64,000 bases of DNA from Synechococcus sp. JA-2-3B'a(2-13) (GTDB taxonomy: Bacteria > Cyanobacteriota > Cyanobacteriia > Thermostichales > Thermostichaceae), in NCBI RefSeq assembly GCF_000013225.1, contig NC_007776.1, positions 2,424,501 to 2,488,500 on the forward strand, in the 5' to 3' direction. The notes beneath the pieces were generated by a model, which worked only from the letters and a program-made list of their open reading frames with translations, ran no database searches and was not told the DNA's origin. The first letter of the stretch is position 1, and each line of letters starts with the position of its first letter. Below, in pieces: positions 1 to 8,614 of the stretch. The position numbers and the translations under genes are program-made.

Positions 1-371
1 CCAGCTCCCTTAAATCTGGGTTTCCCTGCCCGCTTGCCGTTACAGTCCCCCTTCAGCCAGCGGTCGAATGCTTTGTGCACTCGCTCTATGCAGTTTTGCA
101 GGACTTGCGAATGGACTGCTCTGTACTCCGGAAACAGGGCTTTCGTGCTCACCAAGTCCCGTTTCTGGGAGTAGAAATCGGGCTTGTCTTTCAGCTGGGG
201 CAAATGACAGACTAGGGGACAAGCATTGATGTCACAGCGATTGTGTTCCCACCACGCAAAGCGCTCTGCCAAGCGGTAGTTGTACTGCTTCCGTAACAAG
301 TCTAGCCACTCGCTCATCAAAGCAATCTGGCTGGGCGTAGGTCGCAAACGGTACTGGTAAGCAGTTCTCAT
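1..371 (-). CDS. tnpB: IS200/IS605-family TnpB, N-terminal part (cut by window edge)
   Basis: Reading down from an ATG at 371, the minus strand is open for 123 codons to the window edge. The protein begins [20 protein letters not shown], the N-terminal helix-turn-helix of OrfB/TnpB proteins, continues with a paired Trp (WWEHN) and a [10 protein letters not shown] segment typical of the family, and ends near a GKPRFKG stretch. TnpB proteins are RNA-guided nucleases carried by IS605-type transposons. The RuvC-like catalytic residues and the zinc finger would lie outside the window, so activity cannot be judged. No tnpA is seen upstream, so this may be a tnpB-only (IS1341-type) element. The family call is secure; intactness is unknown. 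Confidence 0.85.
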   Translation of the reverse strand, partial: MRTAYQYRLRPTPSQIALMSEWLDLLRKQYNYRLAERFAWWEHNRCDINACPLVCHLPQLKDKPDFYSQKRDLVSTKALFPEYRAVHSQVLQNCIERVHKAFDRWLKGDCNGKRAGKPRFKGA

Positions 372-534
372 TGAGGCAAGGGTAATCTACTGGAATGAAT
401 CCTACCTTATTGCTTCATGCGGTGGGGTTACCGTCTCGGTTTTAGGCCAGTCCATTGAAAACCAAAGTGTCCCCGCCTTTCATCCCGACCCTCACCCTGG
501 ATAGTGGTGAGTGGATAGTGACTAGCCACTATAT

Positions 535-548
535 AGAGGGCGGGGCTT
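535..548 (-). repeat. Dispersed AAGCCCCGCCCT element, copy 1
   Basis: On the minus strand this reads AAGCCCCGCCCTC and is followed about 65 nt further by GGCGGGGA (near 470-478), so the two could form a long hairpin. The same leading motif occurs at 8446-8470, 36306-36319 and 56312-56336. It resembles the structured 3' tail of IS605-type tnpB genes, from memory of such elements. It lies directly upstream of the tnpB at 1-371. Confidence 0.5.
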
Positions 549-731
549 CCCAGCGGTGTAGCTAACGGGGTGCAGGGGCAATCAGTCCCGCGCCCTGCCC
601 GCAGGGTGAGCACCGGGATACATGGATCCCCGCCATACCCCTGAGCAAAATCTGTAGTAAAACGTACCTGTGCTGGCGTACCCTACAAGCACCGGATTGA
701 TCCAGATGCCTCCCAGCAAGCCGCTCGCGTT

Positions 732-747
732 AGCGGGACAGAGTCCT
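732..747 (+). repeat. Dispersed AGCGGGACGGAGTCCT repeat, copy 1 (one mismatch)
   Basis: Reads AGCGGGACAGAGTCCT. Related copies lie at 1468-1487, 8185-8201, 18905-18923 and 46931-46947. All but the 18905 copy are outside genes. Confidence 0.6.
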
Positions 748-1136
748 CGCTGTTGACGTGGCTGGAGATTGGCCGGCGCGTATACAACTACGCTTTGCCA
801 GAAATCTAAGGAGTGGGTAGAATCTTGCTCTTGGCCACTGGACAGGGGTTCCTTGCTGCAGGAGTCCATCCTGCCTGCCGATGCACCCTTCCCTTCTGAT
901 TACCGTCAGCAGAACCCCTTGCCAGACAGCGTCTGCCGGGAACGGCCCAAGGGTTTCAAAGCCCTGCAAGGCCAGCTGAGAAGGCTGCAACCCAGGGGGG
1001 CGAGAAAACAGCAGGGGTCTTGCCACTGGAAGAGAGCACCACTGCAGGTTGCCAGGATGCAGCAGGGCATTGCCAATGGTTGCCAAAAGTTCCATTTCCA
1101 GAGGGCCCATTGGCGTTAGGACCGAGGGCAGACCCT

Positions 1137-1154
1137 CTTTATCTTTATCTTTAT
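1137..1154 (+). repeat. Short tandem repeat (CTTTAT)x3
   Basis: Three perfect copies of CTTTAT followed by a partial fourth (CTTTT), in non-coding DNA. A microsatellite-like tract with no evident function. Confidence 0.8.
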
Positions 1155-1467
1155 CTTTTCTTTGTGGAAGACCTCAAGGCCAAGGGCTGGGCAAGGGGGA
1201 TGTTGCCCAAGGAGTGCGTCGAGTCGGTTGCAAGTGCTGAGGGACGGTTAGCAACAGCTGGGCTGTCGGGGGGCCTCAGTGCCCTGAATGCCGGTACCGG
1301 GTGCATCGGGACTCAGCCTTGGGAACTGTGCTGGGTGGATTAGAGGTTGTTTTGCGAGCTGGCAGTAGCCAGGGAGGCTGGGGAAGGAGAACCGCCTGTC
1401 CAGTTGTTTTGTCGGGGGTTGTAGACCCAGGCAAGTGGCGTGGGGCAGGAATGCCCAACTGCGAGGT

Positions 1468-1487
1468 AAGGACTCCGTCCCGCTGAC
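1468..1487 (-). repeat. Dispersed AGCGGGACGGAGTCCTT repeat, copy 2
   Basis: The minus strand reads GTCAGCGGGACGGAGTCCTT, a perfect copy of the dispersed motif, located 49 bp beyond the cysM-like stop codon. Confidence 0.65.
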
Positions 1488-1535
1488 AGGAAGAGTAGCC
1501 CGCGCTCTGTCCACAGGACGAGCGCCGGGAGGATG

Positions 1536-2516
1536 TCACTCCTCTGTCCAGAAACGCTCGGAAAGATATTTGTCAGCCCCGTCGCAAAAGATGGTCACCA
1601 CCACTCCAGAGGAGAGCTGACGGGCCACCTCTAGGGCTGCCACCACATTGGCGCCGGCAGAGATGCCCACCAGCAGGCCTTCTTCCAACGCCAAGCGCTT
1701 GACCATTTTCTGGGCTGCTTCTGTGGAGATCTCAATGTGCTGGTCAGGCAGGGTGGGATCGTAAATCTCGGGTTTTAGAGCTGTGGCCATGTGCTTGAGC
1801 CCTTCCAGGCCATGGAAGGGAGAGTCGGGCTGCATGGCAATGATTTGGATATCCGGGCGATACTCTCGCAGGCGCCGCCCCACCCCCATACAGGTGCCGC
1901 TGGTGCCTAGCCCGGTAACAAAATGGGTGACCTGCCCCTGGGTTTGCTCCCAAATCTCCACCCCAGTGGTTTCGTAGTGGGCTTGCCAGTTGGCGGGGTT
2001 GCTGTACTGGTCAGGGTAGAAATAAAGCTCGGGGTTTTCCGCATAGAGGGCGCGGGCTTTCTCGATGGCCCCATCGGATCCCAGAGCGGGATCCGTCAGA
2101 ACCAAGTCCACGCCATAGGCAGCCAGGATCTTCTTGCGCTCCGGGCTGGCGTTGGCGGGAAGAGCCAGCTTGACCTTGTAGCCCAAGGCGGCCCCGATCC
2201 AGGCATAGGCGATGCCGGTGTTACCGCTGGTGGCATCGAGGATGATCTTGCCGGGGGTAAGCTTGCCCTGGCGTTCGCCAGCGCGAATCATGTTGAGGGC
2301 CGGGCGATCCTTGACTGAACCCCCAGGGTTGTACCACTCTGCCTTGCCATATACCCGTACCGATTCCGGCAAATCGGCAGCAACCCGCCGCAGACGGATC
2401 AGCGGCGTCCCCCCCACCAGCTCAATAGGGCTATCCACAGCAGGGAGTAACGGGCGAGAAGAAAATGCAGTCGGATACAAGGGGGATCCCTCGCTAGACA
2501 GGCATCGGCTGGACAA
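1536..2516 (-). CDS. cysM: Cysteine synthase (O-acetylserine sulfhydrylase), CysM/CysK family
   Basis: A PLP enzyme of the beta-replacing family making cysteine from O-acetylserine and sulfide (or thiosulfate for CysM types). Visible landmarks are ELVGGTPLIRL near residue 35, the PLP lysine in NPGGSVKDRPA near 70, the asparagine loop TSGNTGIA near 95, the phosphate-binding glycine loop TGLGTSGT near 200 and GISAGAN near 280. Length of about 326 aa fits. The frame opens at a TTG (2516). A GTG at 2438, giving VDSPIELVGG at the start, is an alternative closer to the usual family N-terminus, so the start is uncertain. It stands alone, divergent from the cobalamin adenosyltransferase gene. I cannot separate CysM from CysK with certainty. 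Confidence 0.88.
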   Translation of the reverse strand: MSSRCLSSEGSPLYPTAFSSRPLLPAVDSPIELVGGTPLIRLRRVAADLPESVRVYGKAEWYNPGGSVKDRPALNMIRAGERQGKLTPGKIILDATSGNTGIAYAWIGAALGYKVKLALPANASPERKKILAAYGVDLVLTDPALGSDGAIEKARALYAENPELYFYPDQYSNPANWQAHYETTGVEIWEQTQGQVTHFVTGLGTSGTCMGVGRRLREYRPDIQIIAMQPDSPFHGLEGLKHMATALKPEIYDPTLPDQHIEISTEAAQKMVKRLALEEGLLVGISAGANVVAALEVARQLSSGVVVTIFCDGADKYLSERFWTEE

Positions 2517-2648
2517 CCATTGCTCATCTTACCCCGGTCTTTCCGGCCTCTTGGGAGCTTTTTAGTTTCCCCCTCCTGCCCAAGTTCTGGCTAGGCTCCA
2601 AGTAGGCTCTAAGATGGGGGTAGAAAAGCGGGATTTTCCAACAGCAGG

Positions 2649-3797
2649 ATGACGCGGAGGGGCATGGCAGAAATTGGGATTGTGACTGCCCAGCAGTTTG
2701 ATCGGCGACGGGGCCAGATCCATGTCTACGACGGCGAGGGCAAAGGCAAGTCCCAGGCGGCCCTAGGGGTTGTGCTGCGTTCCATTGGCTTGGGGATCGA
2801 AAAGGCGGCCCCCAGCCGGGTGTTGCTGGTGCGGTTTCTCAAGGGGCCAGGCCGAACCTATGCTGAGGATGCGGCCATTGCGGCTCTGCAGCGAGGCTTC
2901 CCCCATCTCATCGATCAATTGCGCACCGGGCGGGGAGAGTTTTTCGGCCCAGATGAGATCACCAAGTTTGACCGTCAGGAGGCCCGCCGCGGTTGGGATG
3001 TGGCCAAAGGGGCTTTGGCGTCGGGGTTTTACTCGGTGGTGGTGCTGGATGAGCTCAACCCGGTGCTGGATCTGGGCCTGTTGCCTGTGGAGGAGGTGGT
3101 CAGTACCCTCAAGCAAAAGCCGGAGGCCATGGAGGTGATCATCACCGGGCGCGGCGCTCCCAAGGAAATTATCGACCTGGCGGATTTGCACTCGGAAATG
3201 CGCAGTGTCCGGCGGGCGACGGATCCCCAAAACGGCCAACCCCCTTGCAGCGGCATCGAGATCTACACCGGCAACGGCAAGGGAAAATCCACCAGCGCTC
3301 TGGGGCGGGCTCTGCAGGCGATTGGACGCGGCATCAGTAAGGATCTCTCCCATCGTGTACTGATCATGCAATGGCTGAAGGGGGGAACGGGCTACACCGA
3401 GGATGCAGCCATTCGGGCCCTGCGGGAAAGCTACCCCGATTTGGTGGATCACCAGCGTTGCGGTCGGGACGCCATTGTCTGGCGGGGCAAACAACAGGAA
3501 ATCGACTATGTAGAAGCGGAGCGGGGCTGGGAGTTGGCACGGGCGGCCATCGCTTCTGGCCTGTACAAAACCATCATCTTGGATGAGTTGAACCCGACGG
3601 TGGATCTGGAGCTGCTGGACGTGGAGCCGATTGTCCAGGCTTTGCTGCGCAAGCCGCGGGACACGGAGATCATCATCACGGGGCGGTGCCATGCCCCCTT
3701 ACCTTACTTTGAGCTGGCCTCTGTCCACTCGGAAATGGTGAGCCACAAGCACTATGCCGAGCAGGGGGCCGATCTGCGGCGCGGGGTGGACTATTGA
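2649..3797 (+). CDS. Tandem-duplicated cob(I)alamin adenosyltransferase (CobO/BtuR type)
   Basis: The 382-residue protein contains two successive CobA/CobO-type P-loop domains. Domain 1 has Walker A GEGKGKSQ near residue 30, VVLDELNPVLD near 133 and VIITGRGAPKEI near 163. Domain 2 has GNGKGKST near 212, IILDELNPTVD near 315 and IIITGR near 346. Single-domain family members are about 180-200 aa, so this is an in-frame duplication. The family attaches the 5'-deoxyadenosyl group of ATP to corrinoid cobalt. Both halves keep their P-loops, but the second Walker A is closer to canonical (GKST against GKSQ), so the halves may have diverged in role. The stop overlaps the ATG of the next gene by one base (TGATG), suggesting co-transcription. 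Confidence 0.85.
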   Translation: MTRRGMAEIGIVTAQQFDRRRGQIHVYDGEGKGKSQAALGVVLRSIGLGIEKAAPSRVLLVRFLKGPGRTYAEDAAIAALQRGFPHLIDQLRTGRGEFFGPDEITKFDRQEARRGWDVAKGALASGFYSVVVLDELNPVLDLGLLPVEEVVSTLKQKPEAMEVIITGRGAPKEIIDLADLHSEMRSVRRATDPQNGQPPCSGIEIYTGNGKGKSTSALGRALQAIGRGISKDLSHRVLIMQWLKGGTGYTEDAAIRALRESYPDLVDHQRCGRDAIVWRGKQQEIDYVEAERGWELARAAIASGLYKTIILDELNPTVDLELLDVEPIVQALLRKPRDTEIIITGRCHAPLPYFELASVHSEMVSHKHYAEQGADLRRGVDY

Positions 3798-4546
3798 TGG
3801 GATCCTTCGCAGCGTTCTCAGCCAATTCTGCTCTCTCTTGGCCTCCAGACCCCAGGACTCTGGCCCAGTTGTTGCTCACCCTTTTCCAGACGGAAGTGTG
3901 GGTGGAGGGCAAGGAGCACGTTCCCGCCGGCCCGCTGGTGGTGGTGAGCAATCACCGCAGTTTTCTGGATGCGCCGGTGCTGATCGCGGGGTTGGACCGA
4001 CCGATTCGCTTTGCCTGCCATTACTACCTGGCTCAGGTGCCGCTGCTGCGGGAAATCGCCCTGGCTTTGGACTGCATTCCCCTCAAGCAGGGATCCCGGC
4101 AGCAAATCCATTTTTTTCGCCAGGCGCAGGCCAGTTTGGCAGCGGGGGTGGGTGTGGGGATCTTCCCAGAAGGGGCGGAGCAGATCACCCGTGAGACCTC
4201 GCCTGGGGAGGTGGGGCGGTTTCAGCCGGGTTTTGCCCACCTGGCGCTGGCGGCAGCGGTGGATCCCTTGCCGATTCTGCCGGTGGCGGTGTGGGCGCAG
4301 GAAGAATGGCGGGGGATGGATATTCCCATGGCTTTTTTCCGCTGGTTTGACCCCACTGAACCCCGATTTCAACAGGAAGGGGGACATCCGGTGGTGTTGT
4401 ATCGGCGGGTGGTGCTCAGGGTGGGATCCCCCCTTTGGGTGGGCAGGAAGCAGCGCCAGGGATCCCGACGCGAGCGAATGCAGGTCATTCAAGAGCTAAC
4501 TGCAGCGGCCCGAGAACAGGTGCGATTGGGATTGGCAGAGAGATGA
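3797..4546 (+). CDS. PlsC-like 1-acylglycerol-3-phosphate O-acyltransferase family protein
   Basis: Acyltransferase of the LPLAT superfamily (249 aa). It has the catalytic HX4D box as NHRSFLDAP near residue 46 and the glycerol-phosphate binding motif as FPEGAEQ near 115. The family transfers acyl groups to lysophosphatidate or other acceptors at the membrane. I place the start at the ATG at 3797, which overlaps the upstream stop (TGATG). Its own stop overlaps the ATG of the alpha/beta hydrolase that follows (ATGA). Plant phytyl ester synthases join a hydrolase and an LPLAT domain in one protein, and this two-gene arrangement looks like an unfused counterpart; that link is an inference. The acceptor substrate is unknown. 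Confidence 0.82.
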   Translation: MGSFAAFSANSALSWPPDPRTLAQLLLTLFQTEVWVEGKEHVPAGPLVVVSNHRSFLDAPVLIAGLDRPIRFACHYYLAQVPLLREIALALDCIPLKQGSRQQIHFFRQAQASLAAGVGVGIFPEGAEQITRETSPGEVGRFQPGFAHLALAAAVDPLPILPVAVWAQEEWRGMDIPMAFFRWFDPTEPRFQQEGGHPVVLYRRVVLRVGSPLWVGRKQRQGSRRERMQVIQELTAAAREQVRLGLAER

Positions 4547-5358
4547 GAAAGTTGAGTGGCGAGCCGGTAGCATCTGCCTCTAGCTTGGTCAGCCCGGCAA
4601 CGGGAGCGGTCGGTCAGGAGCGGCCCCTGCTGCTGTATTTGCCCGGTATGGATGGCACAGGTACGTTGTTTTACCGGCAGGCGCAGGCTCTGCAGCGGGA
4701 GTTTCGCATTCGCCCCCTGAGTTTGAACCACCCGGAAGCGGGGGATAGCTGGGAAACCCTGGCCGATTGGGTGGGATCCCAGCTAGAAGCGGGGGCGTAT
4801 TTGTGTGGGGAATCTTTCGGGGCCTGCCTGGCCTTGTTGGTGGCTGCCCAATGGCCGGAACGGTGCCGTGGCCTCATTTTGGTCAATCCGGCCTCGTCGC
4901 TGCGACGCAGGCCCTGGTGGTGGGCAGGGCATGTTCTCCTGCCTTTTTTGCCGCCGGGGCTCTATCAGCAGTTGTCGGAGCGAGGGTTGGGGGCTTTGGC
5001 GGAGCTCAGCCAAATGGAGCCGCCGGATCGGGAGCGGCTGCGCCAGGCAGTTCACAGTGTTGAACCCACAGTGGCTGCCCAGCGCTTGGCTTTGCTGGGA
5101 TCCTTTGTTGTGGAGAAGCTGCCTCTGGAGTTGATGACCCTGCCGACTTTGCTGGTGGCAGGGGGCCGGGATCGCCTGTTGCCCTCGGTGCAGGAGGTGG
5201 GCTGGCTGGCGGAACGGCTGCCCCAGGCGCAGGTAGAAATCTCGCCCCAGAGCGGCCACGCTTGCCTGCTGGAGCGGCGGATGAACCTGCGGCGTTACCT
5301 GCTCAAGCCGGATGGCCTTTTTGCCCCTCTGCTGCTCAATTCTGCTTCGGCCCATTGA
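4543..5358 (+). CDS. Alpha/beta-fold hydrolase
   Basis: A 271-residue alpha/beta hydrolase. LLLYLPGMDGTGTLFYRQ near residue 28 gives the oxyanion-hole strand, GESFGA near 89 is the nucleophile elbow with the catalytic Ser, GGRDRLLPS near 208 supplies the likely acid, and SGHACLLERR near 238 supplies the histidine. The ATG at 4543 overlaps the stop of the upstream acyltransferase (ATGA), implying translational coupling. The gene converges on the HAD gene with a 23-bp 3' overlap. Together with the acyltransferase it could handle lipid or phytyl ester turnover; this rests on gene order and on resemblance to the plant phytyl ester synthase layout. Confidence 0.8.
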   Translation: MRKLSGEPVASASSLVSPATGAVGQERPLLLYLPGMDGTGTLFYRQAQALQREFRIRPLSLNHPEAGDSWETLADWVGSQLEAGAYLCGESFGACLALLVAAQWPERCRGLILVNPASSLRRRPWWWAGHVLLPFLPPGLYQQLSERGLGALAELSQMEPPDRERLRQAVHSVEPTVAAQRLALLGSFVVEKLPLELMTLPTLLVAGGRDRLLPSVQEVGWLAERLPQAQVEISPQSGHACLLERRMNLRRYLLKPDGLFAPLLLNSASAH

Positions 5359-6061
5359 GCATGGACAGGGATCCCCACAGATCTTCTATCCGCTCTGGGC
5401 AGGAGCTATCCTTCCCCTCTCGATCCAGCCAAAGGGCTCGCAAGCCTGCTGCTTTTGCCCCCTGATAATCGTCGCGGCGGCTGTCGCCAATGTGGCCGGC
5501 GGCTGCGGGGGGGATCCCGTGGGCTGCCAGGGCAGCTTGGAAGATGCGGGGATCGGGCTTGGCATAGCCCACTTGGGTGGAGAGGGTGAGGGTGGAAAAG
5601 TAGGGATCCAACTGCAACTGCTGCAGCACCCTGGGCAAGCGGCTGTCGAAGTTGGAGATCACCCCCAACCGGATCCCTTCCTGCTGCAGGGCCCGCAAAG
5701 CCGGCAGCGTCTCGGGATACAGCTCCCAGGGATCCGCCCCGGCAAAGTGCTCAAACAATTGGGCGAAAAAGTCTTCAAACCGGTGCTCTCCGAAGGCAGC
5801 CAGGGATCCCACCCGGGCAAAAGTCTCCCGCACCACCTGGCGCCACCAGGTCCGCTCCCACTCCCGCAAAGGGGATCCCGTCAATCCTGGGCAGGCCGGG
5901 GCTGGAGCCTGGGCAAAAACTTGGCCAAAAGCGCGATCCAAGGCCTGGGGATCCACCCTTACCCCATACTCCGCTGCCACCTGGCTGTAAACCTGGCCCA
6001 CGCTGCCCCGCACCCGAAACAAAGTGCCCACAGCGTCGAAAAAGAGCACCCTCAGCTTCAC
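5336..6061 (-). CDS. HAD-superfamily hydrolase (REG-2-like / dREG type)
   Basis: A 241-residue HAD phosphatase-like protein. Motif I is FFDAVGTLF at the N-terminus, where the second Asp of the usual DxDxT is replaced (D-A-V-G-T), as seen in REG-2-like members. Motif II is VISNFDSR near residue 130, motif III is KPDPRIF near 165, and motif IV is HIGDSRRDDYQGAKAAG near 190. The start is a GTG at 6061 that overlaps the stop of the phoH-like gene (GTGA), so the two are probably translated as a pair. A longer open frame continues upstream of this point but is a shadow of phoH. Substrate unknown. Confidence 0.82.
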   Translation of the reverse strand: MKLRVLFFDAVGTLFRVRGSVGQVYSQVAAEYGVRVDPQALDRAFGQVFAQAPAPACPGLTGSPLREWERTWWRQVVRETFARVGSLAAFGEHRFEDFFAQLFEHFAGADPWELYPETLPALRALQQEGIRLGVISNFDSRLPRVLQQLQLDPYFSTLTLSTQVGYAKPDPRIFQAALAAHGIPPAAAGHIGDSRRDDYQGAKAAGLRALWLDREGKDSSCPERIEDLWGSLSMLNGPKQN

Positions 6062-7041
6062 GACTGCCCCTCGTAGCGGGCGTAGGCATCGACAATCCGC
6101 TGCACCAGAGGGTGGCGCACCACATCCCGCTGGTCGAAGTAGCAAAAGGCAACCCCCTCTACCCCTGTCAGAATACGCTCTGCCGCTGCCAGGCCGGACA
6201 TGCGATGTTTGCCCAGATCCGTTTGGGTGAGATCCCCGGTAACCACCATACGCGACCGGAATCCCAGCCGCGTGAGGGCCATCTTCATCTGCTCGGGGGT
6301 GGTGTTCTGGGCTTCGTCCAAAATGATGAAGGCATTGCTCAAAGTACGGCCTCGCATATAGGCCAGCGGCGCCACCTCGATCACCCCCTGCTCCATCAAC
6401 TGCGGCAGCTTGGCCGGGTCGATAAACTCGAACAGGGCATCGTAAAGGGGCCGCAGATAGGGATCCACCTTTTCCACCAGATCCCCCGGCAAAAACCCCA
6501 GTTTTTCTCCCGCCTCCACAGCCGGGCGAGTCAAGATCAAACGCTCGTACTCCCGGTTTTGTAGGGCAGCAATGGCCACAACGGCAGCCAGATAGGTTTT
6601 TCCTGTGCCCGCCGGTCCAATGCCAAAGCAGAGGTCGTGGGTGCGAATGGCTCGCACGTACTCCTGTTGGCGGGGCGTTTTCGGTCGGATAAGCTCCCCT
6701 TTGCGGGTGCGGGCCAAAATCCCTGCTTGTGCTTGCTGGTAGGCGGCAACCTCTTGTCCGGAGAGGGCGCGAAAAGCTTGCTCTGCATCGATCACAGTGA
6801 CGGGGTGCCCAGTTTGCCAAAGCGGCCTCAGCAATTCTAGCCATTGCCGCACCTGCTGCCGCTGTTGGGGAGTGCCTTTCAGGTACAGGTCTTGTCCGCG
6901 CAGCGTTACAGAAGCACCGCTGGAGCGACTGATCCACCTCAGGTTGGCCTCCTGAGTGCCCGCCAAAGACATGGCCTGTTGAGGATTGGACAGAGAGATG
7001 ACTTCGAAATCAGAAGAGAGGGAAGTAGGGTTGTCGTGCAT
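6058..7041 (-). CDS. phoH: PhoH-like P-loop ATPase
   Basis: PhoH family NTPase of about 327 aa. Walker A is GIGPAGTGKTYLAAV near residue 140, followed by LTRPAVEAGEKLGFLPGD, Walker B FIILDEAQNTT near 230 and VVTGDLTQTDL near 258, all diagnostic of the PhoH/YbeZ group, which is linked to RNA metabolism and ribosome-associated functions. I use the ATG at 7041; a GTG at 7059 would add six residues and cannot be excluded. The 3' end overlaps the HAD gene start. Confidence 0.88.
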   Translation of the reverse strand: MHDNPTSLSSDFEVISLSNPQQAMSLAGTQEANLRWISRSSGASVTLRGQDLYLKGTPQQRQQVRQWLELLRPLWQTGHPVTVIDAEQAFRALSGQEVAAYQQAQAGILARTRKGELIRPKTPRQQEYVRAIRTHDLCFGIGPAGTGKTYLAAVVAIAALQNREYERLILTRPAVEAGEKLGFLPGDLVEKVDPYLRPLYDALFEFIDPAKLPQLMEQGVIEVAPLAYMRGRTLSNAFIILDEAQNTTPEQMKMALTRLGFRSRMVVTGDLTQTDLGKHRMSGLAAAERILTGVEGVAFCYFDQRDVVRHPLVQRIVDAYARYEGQS

Positions 7042-7059
7042 GCCGTGGGCGCCGGGCAC

Positions 7060-7596
7060 CCTGGGAGACCTGTAGGGGTGATCTTACCAAAAACGCTTGT
7101 CAGGGCGCTCTGGGCTGTGGAAAGCCGCTGCAGAGCCCAGGGGTCGAGCGCAAGAGTGCTTAACAGGCGATTACACCATTAATGTGTTCCAAAATACAAG
7201 CTTCTGGAAGATCTGCAGCAAACCTGGATTTGGGTTCTGGCCTTCATTCGCAGCCGAGTCACAGGGAATTAACAACTCCCTAAGGTTCCCTAAAAAAGTA
7301 TTGCAAAGGGCTATCTTTTCGGGAATAGCTTTTATTCATCAAGTAACGTTGATCTATCTGCTAAAGGAGCTTGAACTCCCAGTCTCTCGTCGGTCGGGCA
7401 AGAGCTTGAGGTTTTCAACTCCGTTGGTCATCGTGCATCTGACATTCTCCATCCAGCAGCAGGGATGTGGATGGGGGTCTCTTACAACCTTTCCCCAGGC
7501 TCCTCTTGAGGATCCCTGTGACTCCTCAATTTCTGAGCAAGAGGCTCATCCCTTCTGGAGTCACTTTGAAAAATCAGATGGAAAAAGGAGAGATAG
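7060..7596. other. Intergenic region with no recognised gene
   Basis: About 540 bp between the divergent phoH-like gene and a plus-strand gene. Open frames here are short and unconvincing. A purine-rich AAAAGGAGAGATAG just before 7597 provides a ribosome binding site for the next gene. Nothing else stands out. Confidence 0.5.
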
Positions 7597-8145
7597 ATGT
7601 TTACCCAATCTGCGTCTGATACCCTGGGGTTGGCACAACTGGATTTGGCGCAAATTCCGCGGCAGATCACCTGCGATGGCAGTGACTTGGATTGGAGCCA
7701 GGCCCTGGCCATCGAAGGGATCCAACCTGAAGAAGAAGCTTTACAGGCTTGGATGGCTTTCCGTGACCTGCGGGTGAACCAAGAGGCGGGCAACATTTTA
7801 CGCTGGCAAGGGCGTCCGTTGCGGGCCAGCCGTATCCGCTTTTTCCCCAGGAATGTGGCTTGGCGCTATGGCTTCTCATTTTCCACCAGCATTCGCTCGC
7901 CCCTTGGCAAAGGGATCCCGACCCCTGAGGAGTGGCGCTACCCGGGCCTCTGCCGCTACGGGATTGTGCTGTTTCAACCCAACGCCCAACTGGTGGCCCA
8001 TCAGGTTTTCGAGTCCTCGCCAGAGCAGCCCCAAGAGGTGGATCTGGATCCCAACCTGGATATTGCCTTCAACATCAATGACGCCAAGGGCAGCTACGGC
8101 GACAATAGCGGCAGCTTCGATATTTACCTGCAGGTGGTGAGCTAG
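7597..8145 (+). CDS. Hypothetical protein with C-terminal DN-S/G carbohydrate/Ca-binding-like motif
   Basis: A 182-residue protein that I do not assign to a named family. It starts at ATG 7597 behind a good ribosome binding site (AAGGAGAG). There is no signal peptide or membrane segment. The C-terminus, FNINDAKGSYGDNSGSFDIY, resembles the D-x-x-Y-x-DN-x-G-x-F-x-V end found in LecA-like and related calcium-dependent sugar-binding modules, so a lectin-like fold is possible, by inference from that motif only. It is monocistronic and followed by tRNA-Ser. Confidence 0.65.
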   Translation: MFTQSASDTLGLAQLDLAQIPRQITCDGSDLDWSQALAIEGIQPEEEALQAWMAFRDLRVNQEAGNILRWQGRPLRASRIRFFPRNVAWRYGFSFSTSIRSPLGKGIPTPEEWRYPGLCRYGIVLFQPNAQLVAHQVFESSPEQPQEVDLDPNLDIAFNINDAKGSYGDNSGSFDIYLQVVS

Positions 8146-8184
8146 ACTCACCCAACCCCAGGAGGGATCCCGGCTGATCGCGAT

Positions 8185-8201
8185 AGCGGGACGGAGTCTT
8201 T
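8185..8201 (+). repeat. Dispersed AGCGGGACGGAGTC repeat, copy 3
   Basis: Reads AGCGGGACGGAGTCTTT, one base from the consensus, between the gene ending at 8145 and tRNA-Ser. Confidence 0.6.
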
Positions 8202-8300
8202 GCAGGGCGGGTCAGGGGGCAGTTGCCGGGTGGGATCCCATCCCCTACAATGAGTGAACTGGTGGCTGGATCCCAGCTTGCCATTGCCCTTCCTGGCCCT

Positions 8301-8391
8301 GGAGAGGTGGCTGAGTGGTCGAAAGCGGCTTCCTGCTAAGAAGTTACGGGGCCCAAAAGCTCCGTCGAGGGTTCGAATCCCTCCCTCTCCG
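8301..8391 (+). tRNA. tRNA-Ser (GCU)
   Basis: The acceptor stem GGAGAGG (8301-8307) pairs perfectly with CCTCTCC (8384-8390), followed by discriminator G. The anticodon loop CTGCTAA gives anticodon GCT, reading AGC/AGU. The T-arm GGTTCGAATCC is canonical and the long variable arm is that of a class II tRNA. CCA is not encoded. Confidence 0.95.
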
Positions 8392-8445
8392 TCCATATTT
8401 GCTGACCAAGGTTGTTGACGTCCTCTGCGCGCCGTTAGCTTACTT

Positions 8446-8470
8446 CCCCATAGCGGTAGGGCGGGGCTTT
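8446..8470 (-). repeat. Dispersed AAGCCCCGCCCT element, copy 2
   Basis: The minus-strand sequence of 25 bases matches 56312-56336 at all but one position. It begins AAAGCCCCGCCCTACCGC and ends TATGGGG. It lies downstream of tRNA-Ser in a non-coding stretch (8392-8614). Confidence 0.6.
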
Positions 8471-8614
8471 TCTCAGTAGCTCGGGCGTCTCAGACTAACC
8501 TGAAACGACCATAGAGGCCAACTCCGCTACCAGTCATGGGTCGTGGAAGCAGGAAGAAATCAGAGACGTCACCTCCTATTGGGGTTTCGTAAGTTTTTCA
8601 GAGGGGTGTAGTCC

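Larger units (their letters stand above)
372..1535. other. Long stretch without a recognisable gene
   Basis: About 1.16 kb lies between the tnpB start and the cysM-like stop. Open frames exist on both strands (for example 730-1110 minus and 769-1119 plus), but they overlap each other, are compositionally biased and match no family I recognise. The stretch holds an inverted-repeat structure near 470-550, two copies of a short dispersed repeat (732-747 and 1468-1487) and a small tandem repeat at 1137-1154. It looks like decayed mobile-element or intergenic DNA. Confidence 0.5.

Noticed and set aside
730..1119. Opposed frames of 116-126 codons in the gap before cysM
   Set aside because: They overlap each other, have no ribosome binding site or recognised motif, and one crosses dispersed repeats.
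5336..6937. A 533-codon minus-strand frame reaching far upstream of the HAD gene
   Set aside because: The first half overlaps phoH in another frame and reads as low-complexity Arg/Gly/Pro; the HAD protein starts at GTG 6061.
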